From: Scandinavium lactucae
GTDB lineage: Bacteria; Pseudomonadota; Gammaproteobacteria; Enterobacterales; Enterobacteriaceae
Assembly: GCF_033843265.1 (NCBI RefSeq)
Contig: NZ_JAWXRD010000040.1
Coordinates: 434,001 to 498,000 of the forward strand
Length of the DNA: 64,000 nt
Direction: 5' to 3'
The translations under genes were made by a program, and so were the position numbers. The notes under the pieces are model-generated. The model did no database searches and had not been told where the DNA came from. It saw only the letters and a program-made list of their open reading frames with translations. Below, piece by piece: positions 1-8,450 of this stretch; positions within the stretch are counted from its first letter, which is position 1, and each line of letters begins with the position of its first letter.

Positions 1-312
1 CGTAAATTCAACCAGTTGGCAACCGAACTGAACAACACCGTGGTGCTGTGCATTTCTGCTGACCTGCCGTTCGCCCAGTCTCGCTTCTGCGGTGCAGAAG
101 GCCTGAGCAACGTGGTTACCCTGTCCACCCTGCGTGCGCCAGAATTCCTGCAGCAGTATGGAGTAGGTATCGCAGAAGGCGCGCTGAAAGGCCTGTCTGC
201 TCGCGCTGTCATCGTTCTGGATGAAAATGACAACGTGGTACTGAGCGAACTGGTGAACGAAATCACCAACGAGCCAGATTACACGGCCGCGCTGAACGCG
301 CTGAAAGCCTGA
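1..312 (+). CDS. tpx: Thiol peroxidase Tpx, C-terminal part (5' end outside window)
   Basis: Periplasmic/cytosolic atypical 2-Cys peroxiredoxin that reduces H2O2 and alkyl hydroperoxides using thioredoxin. The reading frame is open from base 1, so the gene starts before the window; an internal TTG at base 16 is not the true start. The visible 103 codons match the C-terminal part of E. coli Tpx nearly residue for residue. They include the resolving cysteine in the RFCGAEG motif (Cys95 in E. coli); the peroxidatic Cys61 lies outside the window. It ends at a TGA followed by a hairpin shared with convergent tyrR. Confidence 0.95.
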   Translation, partial: RKFNQLATELNNTVVLCISADLPFAQSRFCGAEGLSNVVTLSTLRAPEFLQQYGVGIAEGALKGLSARAVIVLDENDNVVLSELVNEITNEPDYTAALNALKA

Positions 313-319
313 TAAAAAA

Positions 320-347
320 ATGCCGCCTTCATCGCTGAAGGCGGCAT
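320..347. terminator. Bidirectional terminator between tpx and tyrR
   Basis: Perfect 11-bp stem (ATGCCGCCTTC, loop 331-336, complementary arm 337-347). A run of seven A residues on the left gives a U-tract for the minus-strand tyrR transcript. On the plus strand the right side is only weakly T-rich. Confidence 0.8.
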
Positions 348-352
348 CTCAC

Positions 353-1894
353 TTACTCTTCGCTTTTCTTCTGACTTAATCCATATTCCCGCAGCTTATT
401 CGCAATCGCCGTGTGCGAAACCCCCAGCCGTTTGGCGAGCTTACGCGTGCTCGGATAACTACGATAAAGTTGGGTCAGCACCGACCGTTCAAAGCGGCTG
501 GTGATATCATCCAGCGAGCCTTCCATCGCATCTTCACCCACGGCCACCGTGGTGGTGTCGTAATCCGGCAACAGAATGTCCTGCGGACGCAGCTCATAAC
601 CGTCAAGCTGTGTCAGGGCGCGATAGACGGCGTTTTTCAGCTGACGCACGTTGCCGGGCCAGCCGTAACGGGTCAGGACAGTGTTCAGGTCCGCCGCCAG
701 TTTAGGGCGGGCAATGCCCTGCTCATCGGCAAAACGGGCAACGAACAGCTCGGTCAGCGGCATGATGTCCTGCGGACGGTCGCGCAGCGGCGGCAGATTC
801 AGGGTCAGCACGTTGAGACGATAGTAGAGATCTTCGCGGAACAGTCCTTTTTGCACCAGCTCAACCAGGTTCTTCTGGGTGGCGCAAATCACACGCACGT
901 CAACATGGATCTCATGATCTTCCCCGACGCGACGGAAGGTGCCGTCATTCAGGAAGCGCAGCAGTTTGACCTGCATCCCCGGTGACATTTCACCAATTTC
1001 GTCCAGCAGCACCGAACCACCGTTCGCCTGCTCGAAGAAGCCTTTTTTGCCTTCCGGCGCGTGGCCGAACAACTCGCTTTCTACCGCATCTTCCGGGATC
1101 GACGCACAGTTCAGCGCCAGATACGGCTTCTGCGCGCGCGGGCTGGCAAGATGACAGGCGTTGGCCAGCAAATCTTTCCCGGTGCCCGTATCGCCGACAA
1201 TCAGCAGCGGCGCACTCAGCAGCGCCAGTTTGCGCGCCTGTTCAACCACATGACGCATTTTCGGGCTGGCGGCGATTATCTGGCTGAACGCGCTGACATC
1301 CTGACTGGTCATGGTTTGCAGCTGGCGGCCCATGCGTAACGTTGAACGCAACATCACCACCGCGCCCATCAGCACGCGGGTCGCATTTTCGCCTTCGAGC
1401 GTGACGGGCGTGATTTCGAGCAGGAAATTTTGCCCGTTGATAACAACATGTTCGGCGTGGGACTCCACCGGAGAACCGTCCAGCCAGCGCTGGAAGTTAA
1501 AGCCGTTAATCAGCTGGGCGGCGTTGTGATTGCGCAGTTTATCCTGAGACTGACCGAACAACTGGCAGCTCGCCGGGTTGGCCAGCTCCACTTTGCTTTT
1601 GGTGTCCAGCGACAGCACCGGTTCTGGCATTGCTTCCAGCAGCGCACTCAGCGCCAGATGTTCACGTTCGGACGGCATCCACGGCACGGTGCGCACGTCG
1701 GTCACACCGGCGATACGGCGGATTTCCGCCATCAGCGTGCGGAAACTGTCAAATTCCAGTTCCGCAAAATTCAGGTAAATTCGGCCAATGGGGTCAATGT
1801 CGATCCCGCGCAGGTCAATGCCACGCAGCACCAGGAGATCGAGCAATTCACGGGTCAGACCAAGGCGGTCCTCACAAAAAACTTCAAGACGCAT
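353..1894 (-). CDS. tyrR: Transcriptional regulator TyrR
   Basis: Regulator of aromatic amino acid biosynthesis and transport; it binds Tyr, Phe or Trp and DNA TyrR boxes. The product is 513 aa, the E. coli length, when started at the ATG at 1894; a longer reading with 26 more residues is possible but not supported by the family. The order is an N-terminal ACT domain (about 1-75), a PAS domain (80-190), an AAA+ domain with Walker A GDTGTGKD at 234-241, and a C-terminal Fis-like helix-turn-helix (SHTAIANKL). The sigma-54 contact motif GAFTGA is replaced by a GHAPEGKKG stretch, as known for TyrR, which works with sigma-70 polymerase. It converges on tpx. Confidence 0.97.
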   Translation of the reverse strand: MRLEVFCEDRLGLTRELLDLLVLRGIDLRGIDIDPIGRIYLNFAELEFDSFRTLMAEIRRIAGVTDVRTVPWMPSEREHLALSALLEAMPEPVLSLDTKSKVELANPASCQLFGQSQDKLRNHNAAQLINGFNFQRWLDGSPVESHAEHVVINGQNFLLEITPVTLEGENATRVLMGAVVMLRSTLRMGRQLQTMTSQDVSAFSQIIAASPKMRHVVEQARKLALLSAPLLIVGDTGTGKDLLANACHLASPRAQKPYLALNCASIPEDAVESELFGHAPEGKKGFFEQANGGSVLLDEIGEMSPGMQVKLLRFLNDGTFRRVGEDHEIHVDVRVICATQKNLVELVQKGLFREDLYYRLNVLTLNLPPLRDRPQDIMPLTELFVARFADEQGIARPKLAADLNTVLTRYGWPGNVRQLKNAVYRALTQLDGYELRPQDILLPDYDTTTVAVGEDAMEGSLDDITSRFERSVLTQLYRSYPSTRKLAKRLGVSHTAIANKLREYGLSQKKSEE

Positions 1895-1963
1895 GGGAAG
1901 TATCACCCTCATAGCCAATAACGAATGGATGATAAGCCACTTCTCGGCCTGCGGGAAGATAGC

Positions 1964-1981
1964 TGTCAACAATTATTGACA
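1964..1981. promoter_or_regulatory. Probable TyrR box upstream of tyrR
   Basis: Perfect 6-6-6 palindrome TGTCAA, six bases, TTGACA, matching the TyrR-box layout TGTAAA-N6-TTTACA with one change per arm. It lies 70 bp upstream of the tyrR start. Autoregulation by TyrR is known in E. coli; binding here is inferred. Confidence 0.6.
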
Positions 1982-2064
1982 GTATGGCGGAAAATCAGGC
2001 GGCTTGCCGTAAACTCGCTGGATTAACGCACAAAGCGACAAGGGAAATTGGGTACAGCCTTCCG

Positions 2065-3114
2065 TTAAGAAGGCCGTTTATTGATGGTCTCTTTCAGTTG
2101 CCCAATCAGCTCGCGGCGGAAATCGCCAAGCTTCGGTTTGTCGTTATCAATCCACGGCAGCGGGCGACACACTTCCATCGCTTTTATGCCCAGACGGGCG
2201 GTCAGCAATCCCGCACCAATCCCCTGCGCGGCACGGGCCGACAGACGCGCGGCTAAATCCTGCGACATCCAGTCCATTCCCACTTCGCGTACCAACTCGC
2301 TGGCCCCGGCGAAAGCGATATTCAGCAGCACCAGACGGAACAGGCGCAAGCGGCTGTAGTAGCCTAGTTCAATGCCGTACAGCGTGGCGATACGGTTGAT
2401 TAAGCGCAGGTTGCGCCAGGCGATAAACGCCATGTCCACCAGCGCCAATGGGCTGACGGCAATCATTAAGGTCGATTCGGCAGCGGAACGGCTTATCTCA
2501 CGCCGCGCCTGCGCGTCCAGCACCGGCTGAACCAGATGGGCGTATAGCGTGACCACTTCCCGGTCATTCTGGGTTTCATGAATAGCCGCATACCAGCGCT
2601 GGAGTGCCGGGTGGGACTGGTCGATACCGGCCTGCGCCGCGAGCTGTTCACAGAACGCCCGCCCTTTGCCGGTGCCGTGGCTGTGCAGGAGATCGCGTGC
2701 TTCATCGCGCTCCTCCGCCCGCTGGCGCAAGCGCCATAATCGCCGCCATTCCGTCGCCACTGATCCCACGCCCGCCCCGACGATCAACGCCCCGGCGGCA
2801 CAACCGCCGAGCGCCACCCAGTCCTGGGTTTGCCAGGCGTGCATCGTCCACTGTACGCCCTGGGCCACCACGCTAACGCCAAAAATCGCCAGCCCGGCGG
2901 TCACCATCCGTCGCCACAGGCTGCGTTTCGGGCGCAGCGCCGCTTCAACGACGGCTTCAGCCTGCCCGTCGCCTTCCAGGCCGTCATCCACCACCGCCGG
3001 CGCAAAGCTCTCAGCCTGGCTCTGTTCAAAAGTTTGCGCGCCACGCAGATGTTCCATTTTGTCCGCTTCCAGCGGCCCGGCGAAATCGATACGCGGTTTT
3101 AACGGTTCGCTCAT
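2065..3114 (-). CDS. ycjF: UPF0283 inner-membrane protein YcjF
   Basis: Inner-membrane protein of unknown molecular function (DUF697/UPF0283), 349 aa against 353 in E. coli. There is a charged soluble N-terminal region (about 1-65). Two hydrophobic segments follow at about 70-90 and 100-120, and the C-terminal half is alpha-helical. Its ATG overlaps the ycjX TGA as ATGA (3111-3114), so the two are translationally coupled, as in E. coli. The sequence shows no catalytic motif. Confidence 0.93.
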   Translation of the reverse strand: MSEPLKPRIDFAGPLEADKMEHLRGAQTFEQSQAESFAPAVVDDGLEGDGQAEAVVEAALRPKRSLWRRMVTAGLAIFGVSVVAQGVQWTMHAWQTQDWVALGGCAAGALIVGAGVGSVATEWRRLWRLRQRAEERDEARDLLHSHGTGKGRAFCEQLAAQAGIDQSHPALQRWYAAIHETQNDREVVTLYAHLVQPVLDAQARREISRSAAESTLMIAVSPLALVDMAFIAWRNLRLINRIATLYGIELGYYSRLRLFRLVLLNIAFAGASELVREVGMDWMSQDLAARLSARAAQGIGAGLLTARLGIKAMEVCRPLPWIDNDKPKLGDFRRELIGQLKETINKRPS

Positions 3115-4508
3115 CGCAATTTATCTCCAATCAAAAACTCCAGCGCCGCATCCAGACGGATATGCGGCAGCGGTTTGTCGACGTCCATCGCCTGCGGGCG
3201 GAAGGCTTCAAACTGAAAGCCCTGCTTTTCCCAGAACGCCTGGCCCGGTAAACGCGCCGGAACCTCGCCGGGATAGACGGTCAGCGGTTCGCCATCGCTC
3301 AGACGGTTGCCGCGTAACGCAGGGATTTTCTCACCGTTAACGTCAATCAGCCCGCTTTGCGTCGCCTGCACCGACGCCAGCCCCAGACAGTCCATGCTGA
3401 TGCCTTCAAAGGCCGCATTTTGCCATGCGTCCTGAATTAACTGCTGCAGCAGCGAAACCATATTGGCATGCTGATCGACGGTGACGTGATCGGCTTTGGT
3501 GGCGGCGAACAGCAGTTTGTCGATAACCGGCGAGAACAGGCGGCGAAACAGGGTCCGCTGCCCGTAATGGAAACTTTGCATCAGCTGGGTCAGCGCCAGG
3601 CGCATATCGTTGAACGCCTGCGGCCCGCTGTTCAACGGTTGCAGGCAGTCGACCAGCACAATTTGGCGGTCGAAGCGCAGGAAGTGATTTTTATAGAAGC
3701 CTTTAACCACATGTTCGCAGTAGTAGTCAAAACGCGCGCGTAACATGCCAGCGTTGGTGTGTTTGTCCGCCTGTGCCAGCCGAGCCTCGCCCACCGCATC
3801 GACATCCGGCCACGGGAAGAACTGGAGTGCAGGCGCACCCGCCATCTCACCCGGCAGCACGAAGCGCCCTGGTTGAATAAAGTGCAGCCCTTCCTGTTTG
3901 CAGAGGTGCAGGTATTCGGTCCACGCCTGACTGATTTCCGCCAGACGGTTTTCATCTGCCGGGGCCAGCGGATCAAGTCCCTCGCACAATTGACGCCAGC
4001 GCGTCGACCATTCGGCACGTTGCCCGGTCAGGAGTCCAGTCATCTGTCGCGACCAGCTCAGGTAGTCCTGCGCCAGCATCGGCAAATCCAGCAGCCATTC
4101 GCCCGGATAATCGACGATTTCCAGATACAGCGTGGAGGTGTCTTTGAAATGGCGCAGTAAGGAATCATTGGAGCGGAAACGCAGCGCCAGGCGGATTTCA
4201 CTCACCCCGCGCGTCGGCGTCGGCCACGTCGGCGGCGTGCCGTACAGCTGCGCCAGGCCTTCATCGTAGGTAAAACGCGGGATGCCGTAATCACGCTGCG
4301 GCACCCGTTTGACACCGAGCAGGCGCTCTTCACGTACCGCGCTCAGCAGCGGCAAACGCGCACCTGCGTGCAGGTTCAGCAGTTGATTAACCATCGCGGT
4401 AATAAACGCTGTTTTCCCGCTGCGGCTAAGCCCGGTCACCGCCAGGCGCAGATGTCTGTCTACGCCGCGGTTGACCAGTGCATTGAATTCGCTTTTGAGT
4501 CGCTTCAT
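3111..4508 (-). CDS. ycjX: Predicted P-loop NTPase YcjX (DUF463)
   Basis: Cytoplasmic GTPase/ATPase-like protein of the DUF463 family, stress-induced in E. coli. The Walker A motif GLSRSGKT is at residues 26-33, and TKADH near the C-terminal third resembles a GTPase specificity motif. The ATG at 4508 gives 465 aa, the exact E. coli length, and has GGGA 8-11 bases upstream; an in-frame ATG at 4514 is less well placed. It is the first gene of the ycjX-ycjF pair and is divergent from ycjW. Confidence 0.95.
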   Translation of the reverse strand: MKRLKSEFNALVNRGVDRHLRLAVTGLSRSGKTAFITAMVNQLLNLHAGARLPLLSAVREERLLGVKRVPQRDYGIPRFTYDEGLAQLYGTPPTWPTPTRGVSEIRLALRFRSNDSLLRHFKDTSTLYLEIVDYPGEWLLDLPMLAQDYLSWSRQMTGLLTGQRAEWSTRWRQLCEGLDPLAPADENRLAEISQAWTEYLHLCKQEGLHFIQPGRFVLPGEMAGAPALQFFPWPDVDAVGEARLAQADKHTNAGMLRARFDYYCEHVVKGFYKNHFLRFDRQIVLVDCLQPLNSGPQAFNDMRLALTQLMQSFHYGQRTLFRRLFSPVIDKLLFAATKADHVTVDQHANMVSLLQQLIQDAWQNAAFEGISMDCLGLASVQATQSGLIDVNGEKIPALRGNRLSDGEPLTVYPGEVPARLPGQAFWEKQGFQFEAFRPQAMDVDKPLPHIRLDAALEFLIGDKLR

Positions 4509-4573
4509 CGCCATCCCGTTTTTCCGTATCTCACCTGTCCTTCAGGATACATGACATGAGGTCCGTTAAGAGA

Positions 4574-4602
4574 ATTATCAACCGCACTTCGCTGTATTTC
4601 AG
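4574..4602 (-). promoter_or_regulatory. Candidate ycjX promoter
   Basis: On the minus strand, CTGAAA, a 17-base spacer and GATAAT (5 of 6 matches to TATAAT) lie about 65 bp before the ycjX start. E. coli ycjX is heat-inducible, but no clear sigma-32 box was seen here. Confidence 0.4.
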
Positions 4603-4658
4603 GCTTTTTCTCCAGTAAGATGCAGCAGATTGACTCTACGATGGAGCTCGACAGGTGT

Positions 4659-5669
4659 ATGTCACCGACCATATATGATATTGCCAGGGTTGCTGGTGTT
4701 TCAAAATCTACCGTCTCGCGCGTACTGAATAATCAAACCAATATTTCGCCCGAGGCGCTGGAAAAAGTGCAGAAAGCGATTAAGGATCTTAATTATCAGC
4801 CGAATAAGCTTGCCCGGGCGTTAACGTCCTCCGGCTTTGATGCCATTATGGTCATTTCCACGCGTTCAACCAAAACCACGGCCGGTAATCCTTTCTTCGC
4901 TGAAGTGCTGCATGCCATTACATCTCGTGCCGAGGAAGAAGGTTTTGATGTGATATTACAGACCTCGCGCAGTACGGAAGATGACTTGCTTAAATGCGAG
5001 AGCAAAATACGGCAAAAGATGATCAAAGGGATCATTATGCTGAGCTCGCCAGCCGATGAATCCTTTTTCACGCGGATCGATGATTATCAAATTCCGGTGG
5101 TGGTGATTGGTAAAGTTGAAGGGGATTATCAAAACGTCTATTCCGTCGATACCGATAATTATCAGGACAGCATTTCCCTGACCAACGCCCTGATTTCTCG
5201 CGGGCATAATAATATCGCCTGCCTGCATGCCCCGCTGGATTATCACGTTTCCGTTGATCGCCTGGCGGGATATAAAGAGAGCCTCAACCAGCACCACATT
5301 CCAGTGCGCGAAGAGTGGGTAATCGACAGCGGTTATACCCATGAAACCGCGCTGGTGGCGGCGAAGAAACTGCTTGCCATGGAGCCGCGTCCGGATGCCG
5401 TTTTCGCTACCGACAGCATGAAGCTGGTGAGCCTGTATCGTGCGGCATATGAATCCGATATTCAGATCCCACAGCAGCTGGCGGTGGTCGGATACAGCAA
5501 TGAAACGCTGTCGTTTATTTTATCTCCGGCACCGGGCGGAATTGATGTGCCGACCTACGAACTGGGGATCAAAAGCTGCGATCGGCTTTTCCAGTGTATA
5601 TCCGGTAAACCCGGCCCACGGCGGGTGATTGTTTCCACCCGCGTGTCACTGACCGATTCCCTGGCATAA
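4659..5669 (+). CDS. ycjW: LacI-family regulator YcjW of the ycj sugar operon
   Basis: LacI/GalR-type repressor, 336 aa. The N-terminal helix-turn-helix reads TIYDIARVAGVSKSTVSRVL, followed by the hinge and a periplasmic-binding-protein-like effector domain (about 60-330). It closely matches E. coli YcjW. The chosen ATG makes the protein begin MSPTIYD as in E. coli; upstream in-frame ATGs at 4620 and 4641 would add 6-13 residues ahead of the HTH and are unlikely. It faces ompG, the last gene of the long minus-strand ycj operon, which it probably represses through the operators at 18404 and 8464. Confidence 0.93.
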   Translation: MSPTIYDIARVAGVSKSTVSRVLNNQTNISPEALEKVQKAIKDLNYQPNKLARALTSSGFDAIMVISTRSTKTTAGNPFFAEVLHAITSRAEEEGFDVILQTSRSTEDDLLKCESKIRQKMIKGIIMLSSPADESFFTRIDDYQIPVVVIGKVEGDYQNVYSVDTDNYQDSISLTNALISRGHNNIACLHAPLDYHVSVDRLAGYKESLNQHHIPVREEWVIDSGYTHETALVAAKKLLAMEPRPDAVFATDSMKLVSLYRAAYESDIQIPQQLAVVGYSNETLSFILSPAPGGIDVPTYELGIKSCDRLFQCISGKPGPRRVIVSTRVSLTDSLA

Positions 5670-5694
5670 AAGCCGGAGGTTTGCCTCCGGCTTT
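5669..5694. terminator. Bidirectional terminator between ycjW and ompG
   Basis: Perfect 11-bp stem AAAGCCGGAGG with loop TTTG and arm CCTCCGGCTTT. It lies between two convergent genes. Confidence 0.8.
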
Positions 5695-5701
5695 ATTGGC
5701 G

Positions 5702-6613
5702 TCAGAATGCGTAATTAATACCCACGCCAGCGTAATGGAAGCGGTCGTCGTCGCCCTCATCGTGGTGTTCCCACTCGTAGGCGTACTCAAGCGAAACGGA
5801 AATACCGTTATCGAAATCGTGGGCGTATTGTAAACCCAGACGGTTGAAGTCATGGCCTTCCCGGGTCGGATCGTCTTGCCAGTCCCAGTTTGTCCACCTG
5901 TCGAGACCGAGCCGGGTATACGGGGTTAGCGTGGTCGAACCGAATGAAACAGGCAGATAGATGCGTATTTCCTGGGTAGAAAACTCCCCGTTATCACGGC
6001 TCTTATCAAGATTAAAACCGCGCTCCAGATAATAATTGGTCTGGAGCGATACCGACTCCGACAGCTTCCAGGTAAACCCGGTTTCGGTTTCAACCCGGCT
6101 ATCGGCGTAACCGGTTTGCTCGAGGTCATTCACAAACTGATAGGCCGCCAGCCAGCCGTTAAAATGCACGTCATCCGTCAGGCGTAAATTCCAGTCCGGC
6201 TGGAATTTATAACGCTGCATGTTAGCGGTTCCCGCCTCTTTATTATGTTCATCTTTAAAATGATAACCATAATTACGAATACCGCCGGTCAGGCCAAGCG
6301 TGAAATCGTCGCTATCCAGTACCTGATAACGAATTTCCAGTTCAGGCCGATTAAAATAGGTTCCCCGTGTGCCGGAACTGTAATCGACCGGACCTTCCTG
6401 GTACATTGCGAGCGATATCTTCCACGGCCCCGTAGAGGCATTAAACCACACTGACGGCTCGTATAAGCCGTCCATATCATCGGCTTGCCCTTCAATATTT
6501 TCGCTTTCATACATCGCGCCAATATTAAATTTCCAGCCGTCGTTATTTTCTGCATAAGCTGTGAGAGTACATGCACCCAATAGCAGTGCTGCACACCGAG
6601 GTAGTGTGTTCAT
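5702..6613 (-). CDS. ompG: Outer-membrane porin OmpG
   Basis: Monomeric 14-strand beta-barrel porin that lets large oligosaccharides cross the outer membrane. The product is 303 aa, similar in sequence and length to E. coli OmpG (301). It has a signal peptide with likely cleavage after AYA, alternating aromatic barrel strands, and a C-terminal Phe as expected for Bam-dependent assembly. The ATG at 6613 has GGTGA five bases upstream; an in-frame GTG three codons earlier overlaps that ribosome-binding site. It is the last gene of the ycj operon, so it probably supplies the outer-membrane entry step for the disaccharides handled by that operon. Confidence 0.92.
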   Translation of the reverse strand: MNTLPRCAALLLGACTLTAYAENNDGWKFNIGAMYESENIEGQADDMDGLYEPSVWFNASTGPWKISLAMYQEGPVDYSSGTRGTYFNRPELEIRYQVLDSDDFTLGLTGGIRNYGYHFKDEHNKEAGTANMQRYKFQPDWNLRLTDDVHFNGWLAAYQFVNDLEQTGYADSRVETETGFTWKLSESVSLQTNYYLERGFNLDKSRDNGEFSTQEIRIYLPVSFGSTTLTPYTRLGLDRWTNWDWQDDPTREGHDFNRLGLQYAHDFDNGISVSLEYAYEWEHHDEGDDDRFHYAGVGINYAF

Positions 6614-6636
6614 AATTTTCACCCTAAGTTAAGAAT

Positions 6637-6656
6637 GGGAGGAATGATTTCCTCCC
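6637..6656 (-). promoter_or_regulatory. Intercistronic hairpin between ycjV and ompG
   Basis: Perfect 8-bp stem GGGAGGAA / TTCCTCCC with a 4-base loop. On the minus strand no U-tract follows, so it looks more like an mRNA processing or stabilising element ahead of the porin gene than a terminator. Confidence 0.45.
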
Positions 6657-6673
6657 TGGTTTGTTATTTTCTT

Positions 6674-7759
6674 TTATCCGTGAATAGCGAACTCACTTTC
6701 AATATCAAAGAAATGACTTTTCGCCATATCGAATGACAGCGCTATCGTATCGCCAGCAGAATAATCACAGGTAGACGGGGCGCGAACGACCAGCTCATGA
6801 CCGCCGATGGTGATATACAACATAAATTCCGCTCCGGTTAATTCCGCCACGCTAATGCGCGCCGCGACCGGCAAGTTCGATTCGGGGCTGGTTAAGAGAT
6901 CTTCCGGACGAATACCTAACACAATCGCTTTGCGCTGGTATCCCGCGGCGTTGAGCACTGCCATCTTGTCTGCCGGGATCGGCAACCTCAGGGTTTCGGT
7001 GACAAAATCGCTGCCGTCGATGGCCCCCCGAATAAAATTCATTGCCGGTGAGCCAATAAATCCAGCAACAAACATATTTGCCGGTTGGTTATAGACCTGC
7101 TTCGGCGCCCCCACCTGCTGGACGATCCCGTCTTTCATGATAACGATCCGCGTCGCCATGGTCATGGCTTCGGTTTGATCATGAGTTACGTAAATCATGG
7201 TGGTATTGAGCTTCTGATGCAGTTTGCAGATTTCAGCCCGCATCTGCACACGCAGCTTGGCATCGAGGTTAGACAGCGGCTCATCCATCAAAAACACCCC
7301 CGCCTCGCGCACAATTGCCCGCCCGAGTGCCACGCGCTGACGCTGACCGCCGGAGAGTGCGCCCGGTTTACGTGTCAGATACTCCCGTAACCCCAAAATC
7401 TGTGCCGCCCAACTGACGCGTTCTTCAATGACTTCCGGCGCAATCTTTTGCATCTTCAGGCCAAAGGCCATGTTGTCGTATACCGTCATGTGCGGATACA
7501 GCGCATAGTTCTGGAACACCATCGCGATATTGCGCGATTTCGCCGGAACGTCGTTCATCCGCAGGCCATCGATCATTAACTCGCCGTGGCTTATTGCTTC
7601 TAGTCCGGCAATCATTCTCAGGGTGGTAGATTTCCCACAGCCTGACGGCCCGACCAGCACGATGAACTCTTTGTCTTCAATCTCGAGATTGAAATCTTTC
7701 ACCACGTGGACGTGGTTGTCATAAATTTTCTGAATATGTTGCAGTGATAGTTGAGCCAT
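6674..7759 (-). CDS. ycjV: ABC transporter ATP-binding protein YcjV
   Basis: MalK/UgpC/MsmX-type ATPase that should energise the YcjNOP sugar importer. The 361 aa product has Walker A GPSGCGKST, signature LSGGQRQR, Walker B VFLMDEP and a C-terminal TOBE region. The ATG at 7759 begins MAQLSLQHI as usual for the family; an upstream extension of 18 residues overlaps ycjU and is unlikely. In E. coli K-12 this gene is generally listed as a frameshifted pseudogene, whereas here it is intact. It starts 4 bp after the ycjU stop. Confidence 0.93.
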   Translation of the reverse strand: MAQLSLQHIQKIYDNHVHVVKDFNLEIEDKEFIVLVGPSGCGKSTTLRMIAGLEAISHGELMIDGLRMNDVPAKSRNIAMVFQNYALYPHMTVYDNMAFGLKMQKIAPEVIEERVSWAAQILGLREYLTRKPGALSGGQRQRVALGRAIVREAGVFLMDEPLSNLDAKLRVQMRAEICKLHQKLNTTMIYVTHDQTEAMTMATRIVIMKDGIVQQVGAPKQVYNQPANMFVAGFIGSPAMNFIRGAIDGSDFVTETLRLPIPADKMAVLNAAGYQRKAIVLGIRPEDLLTSPESNLPVAARISVAELTGAEFMLYITIGGHELVVRAPSTCDYSAGDTIALSFDMAKSHFFDIESEFAIHG

Positions 7760-7763
7760 AGGT

Positions 7764-8450
7764 TTATTCCTTTGCAGGTGCAGAGGCCGAATGAAGGCGT
7801 TGCCAGTACGCATCCAACCGATGCCAGTTCAGTTCTCGTGTGGACGGTAATAACAGCCCCGCCCCCGTCAAATCGTCGCCAATCCCGACCGCTGCCATAC
7901 CGCAGGCGTTAATTGCCTGGATTCCCGCCTGCGCATCCTCAATACCGATAGCGTGCTGCGCGGTCACACCCAATCCGCGGCAGGCCAGTAGGAAGATTTC
8001 CGGATCGGGTTTGGAATGCTTGATACGCGAGGCGTCGGCGCAGTAGTCAAACAGAGGGGTAATCCCGAGCGCATTCAAAATGATCGGCGCGTTAAGCGAC
8101 ACCGACGCCAGCCCGATACGTATTCCGCGAGCTCGAAGATCGTGCAGCAGGTCGGTGATACCCGGCAGAATCGACGCAGGCGTGAGCGACGAAAGAGTAG
8201 CCACATAACGATTGTTTTTCCGGGCACACAACGCCTCGCATTCGGCCTGCGAAAAGTGCGCCGCTTTGCCACCGTGTTGCAAAATGCGTTGCAACGACGC
8301 CATCCGACTGATGCCCTTGAGCTGTTCGTTGAACACCGGGTCGATAGTGATCCCGATTTCCTGCGCCACATCGCGCCAGGCGATGAAATGCAGATGCGCC
8401 GTGTCGGTCACCACCCCATCGAGATCGAATATGACGGCTTCCAGTTTCAT
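7764..8450 (-). CDS. ycjU: Beta-phosphoglucomutase YcjU
   Basis: HAD-superfamily enzyme that converts beta-D-glucose 1-phosphate to glucose 6-phosphate. The nucleophile motif FDLDGVVTD is near residue 8, with LASVS, the lysine in HSKPDPEIF and the GIEDAQAG acid motif following. At 228 aa it is close to E. coli YcjU (219). It overlaps the ycjT stop by ATGA at 8447-8450, so it is translationally coupled to the phosphorylase whose product it consumes. Confidence 0.95.
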   Translation of the reverse strand: MKLEAVIFDLDGVVTDTAHLHFIAWRDVAQEIGITIDPVFNEQLKGISRMASLQRILQHGGKAAHFSQAECEALCARKNNRYVATLSSLTPASILPGITDLLHDLRARGIRIGLASVSLNAPIILNALGITPLFDYCADASRIKHSKPDPEIFLLACRGLGVTAQHAIGIEDAQAGIQAINACGMAAVGIGDDLTGAGLLLPSTRELNWHRLDAYWQRLHSASAPAKE

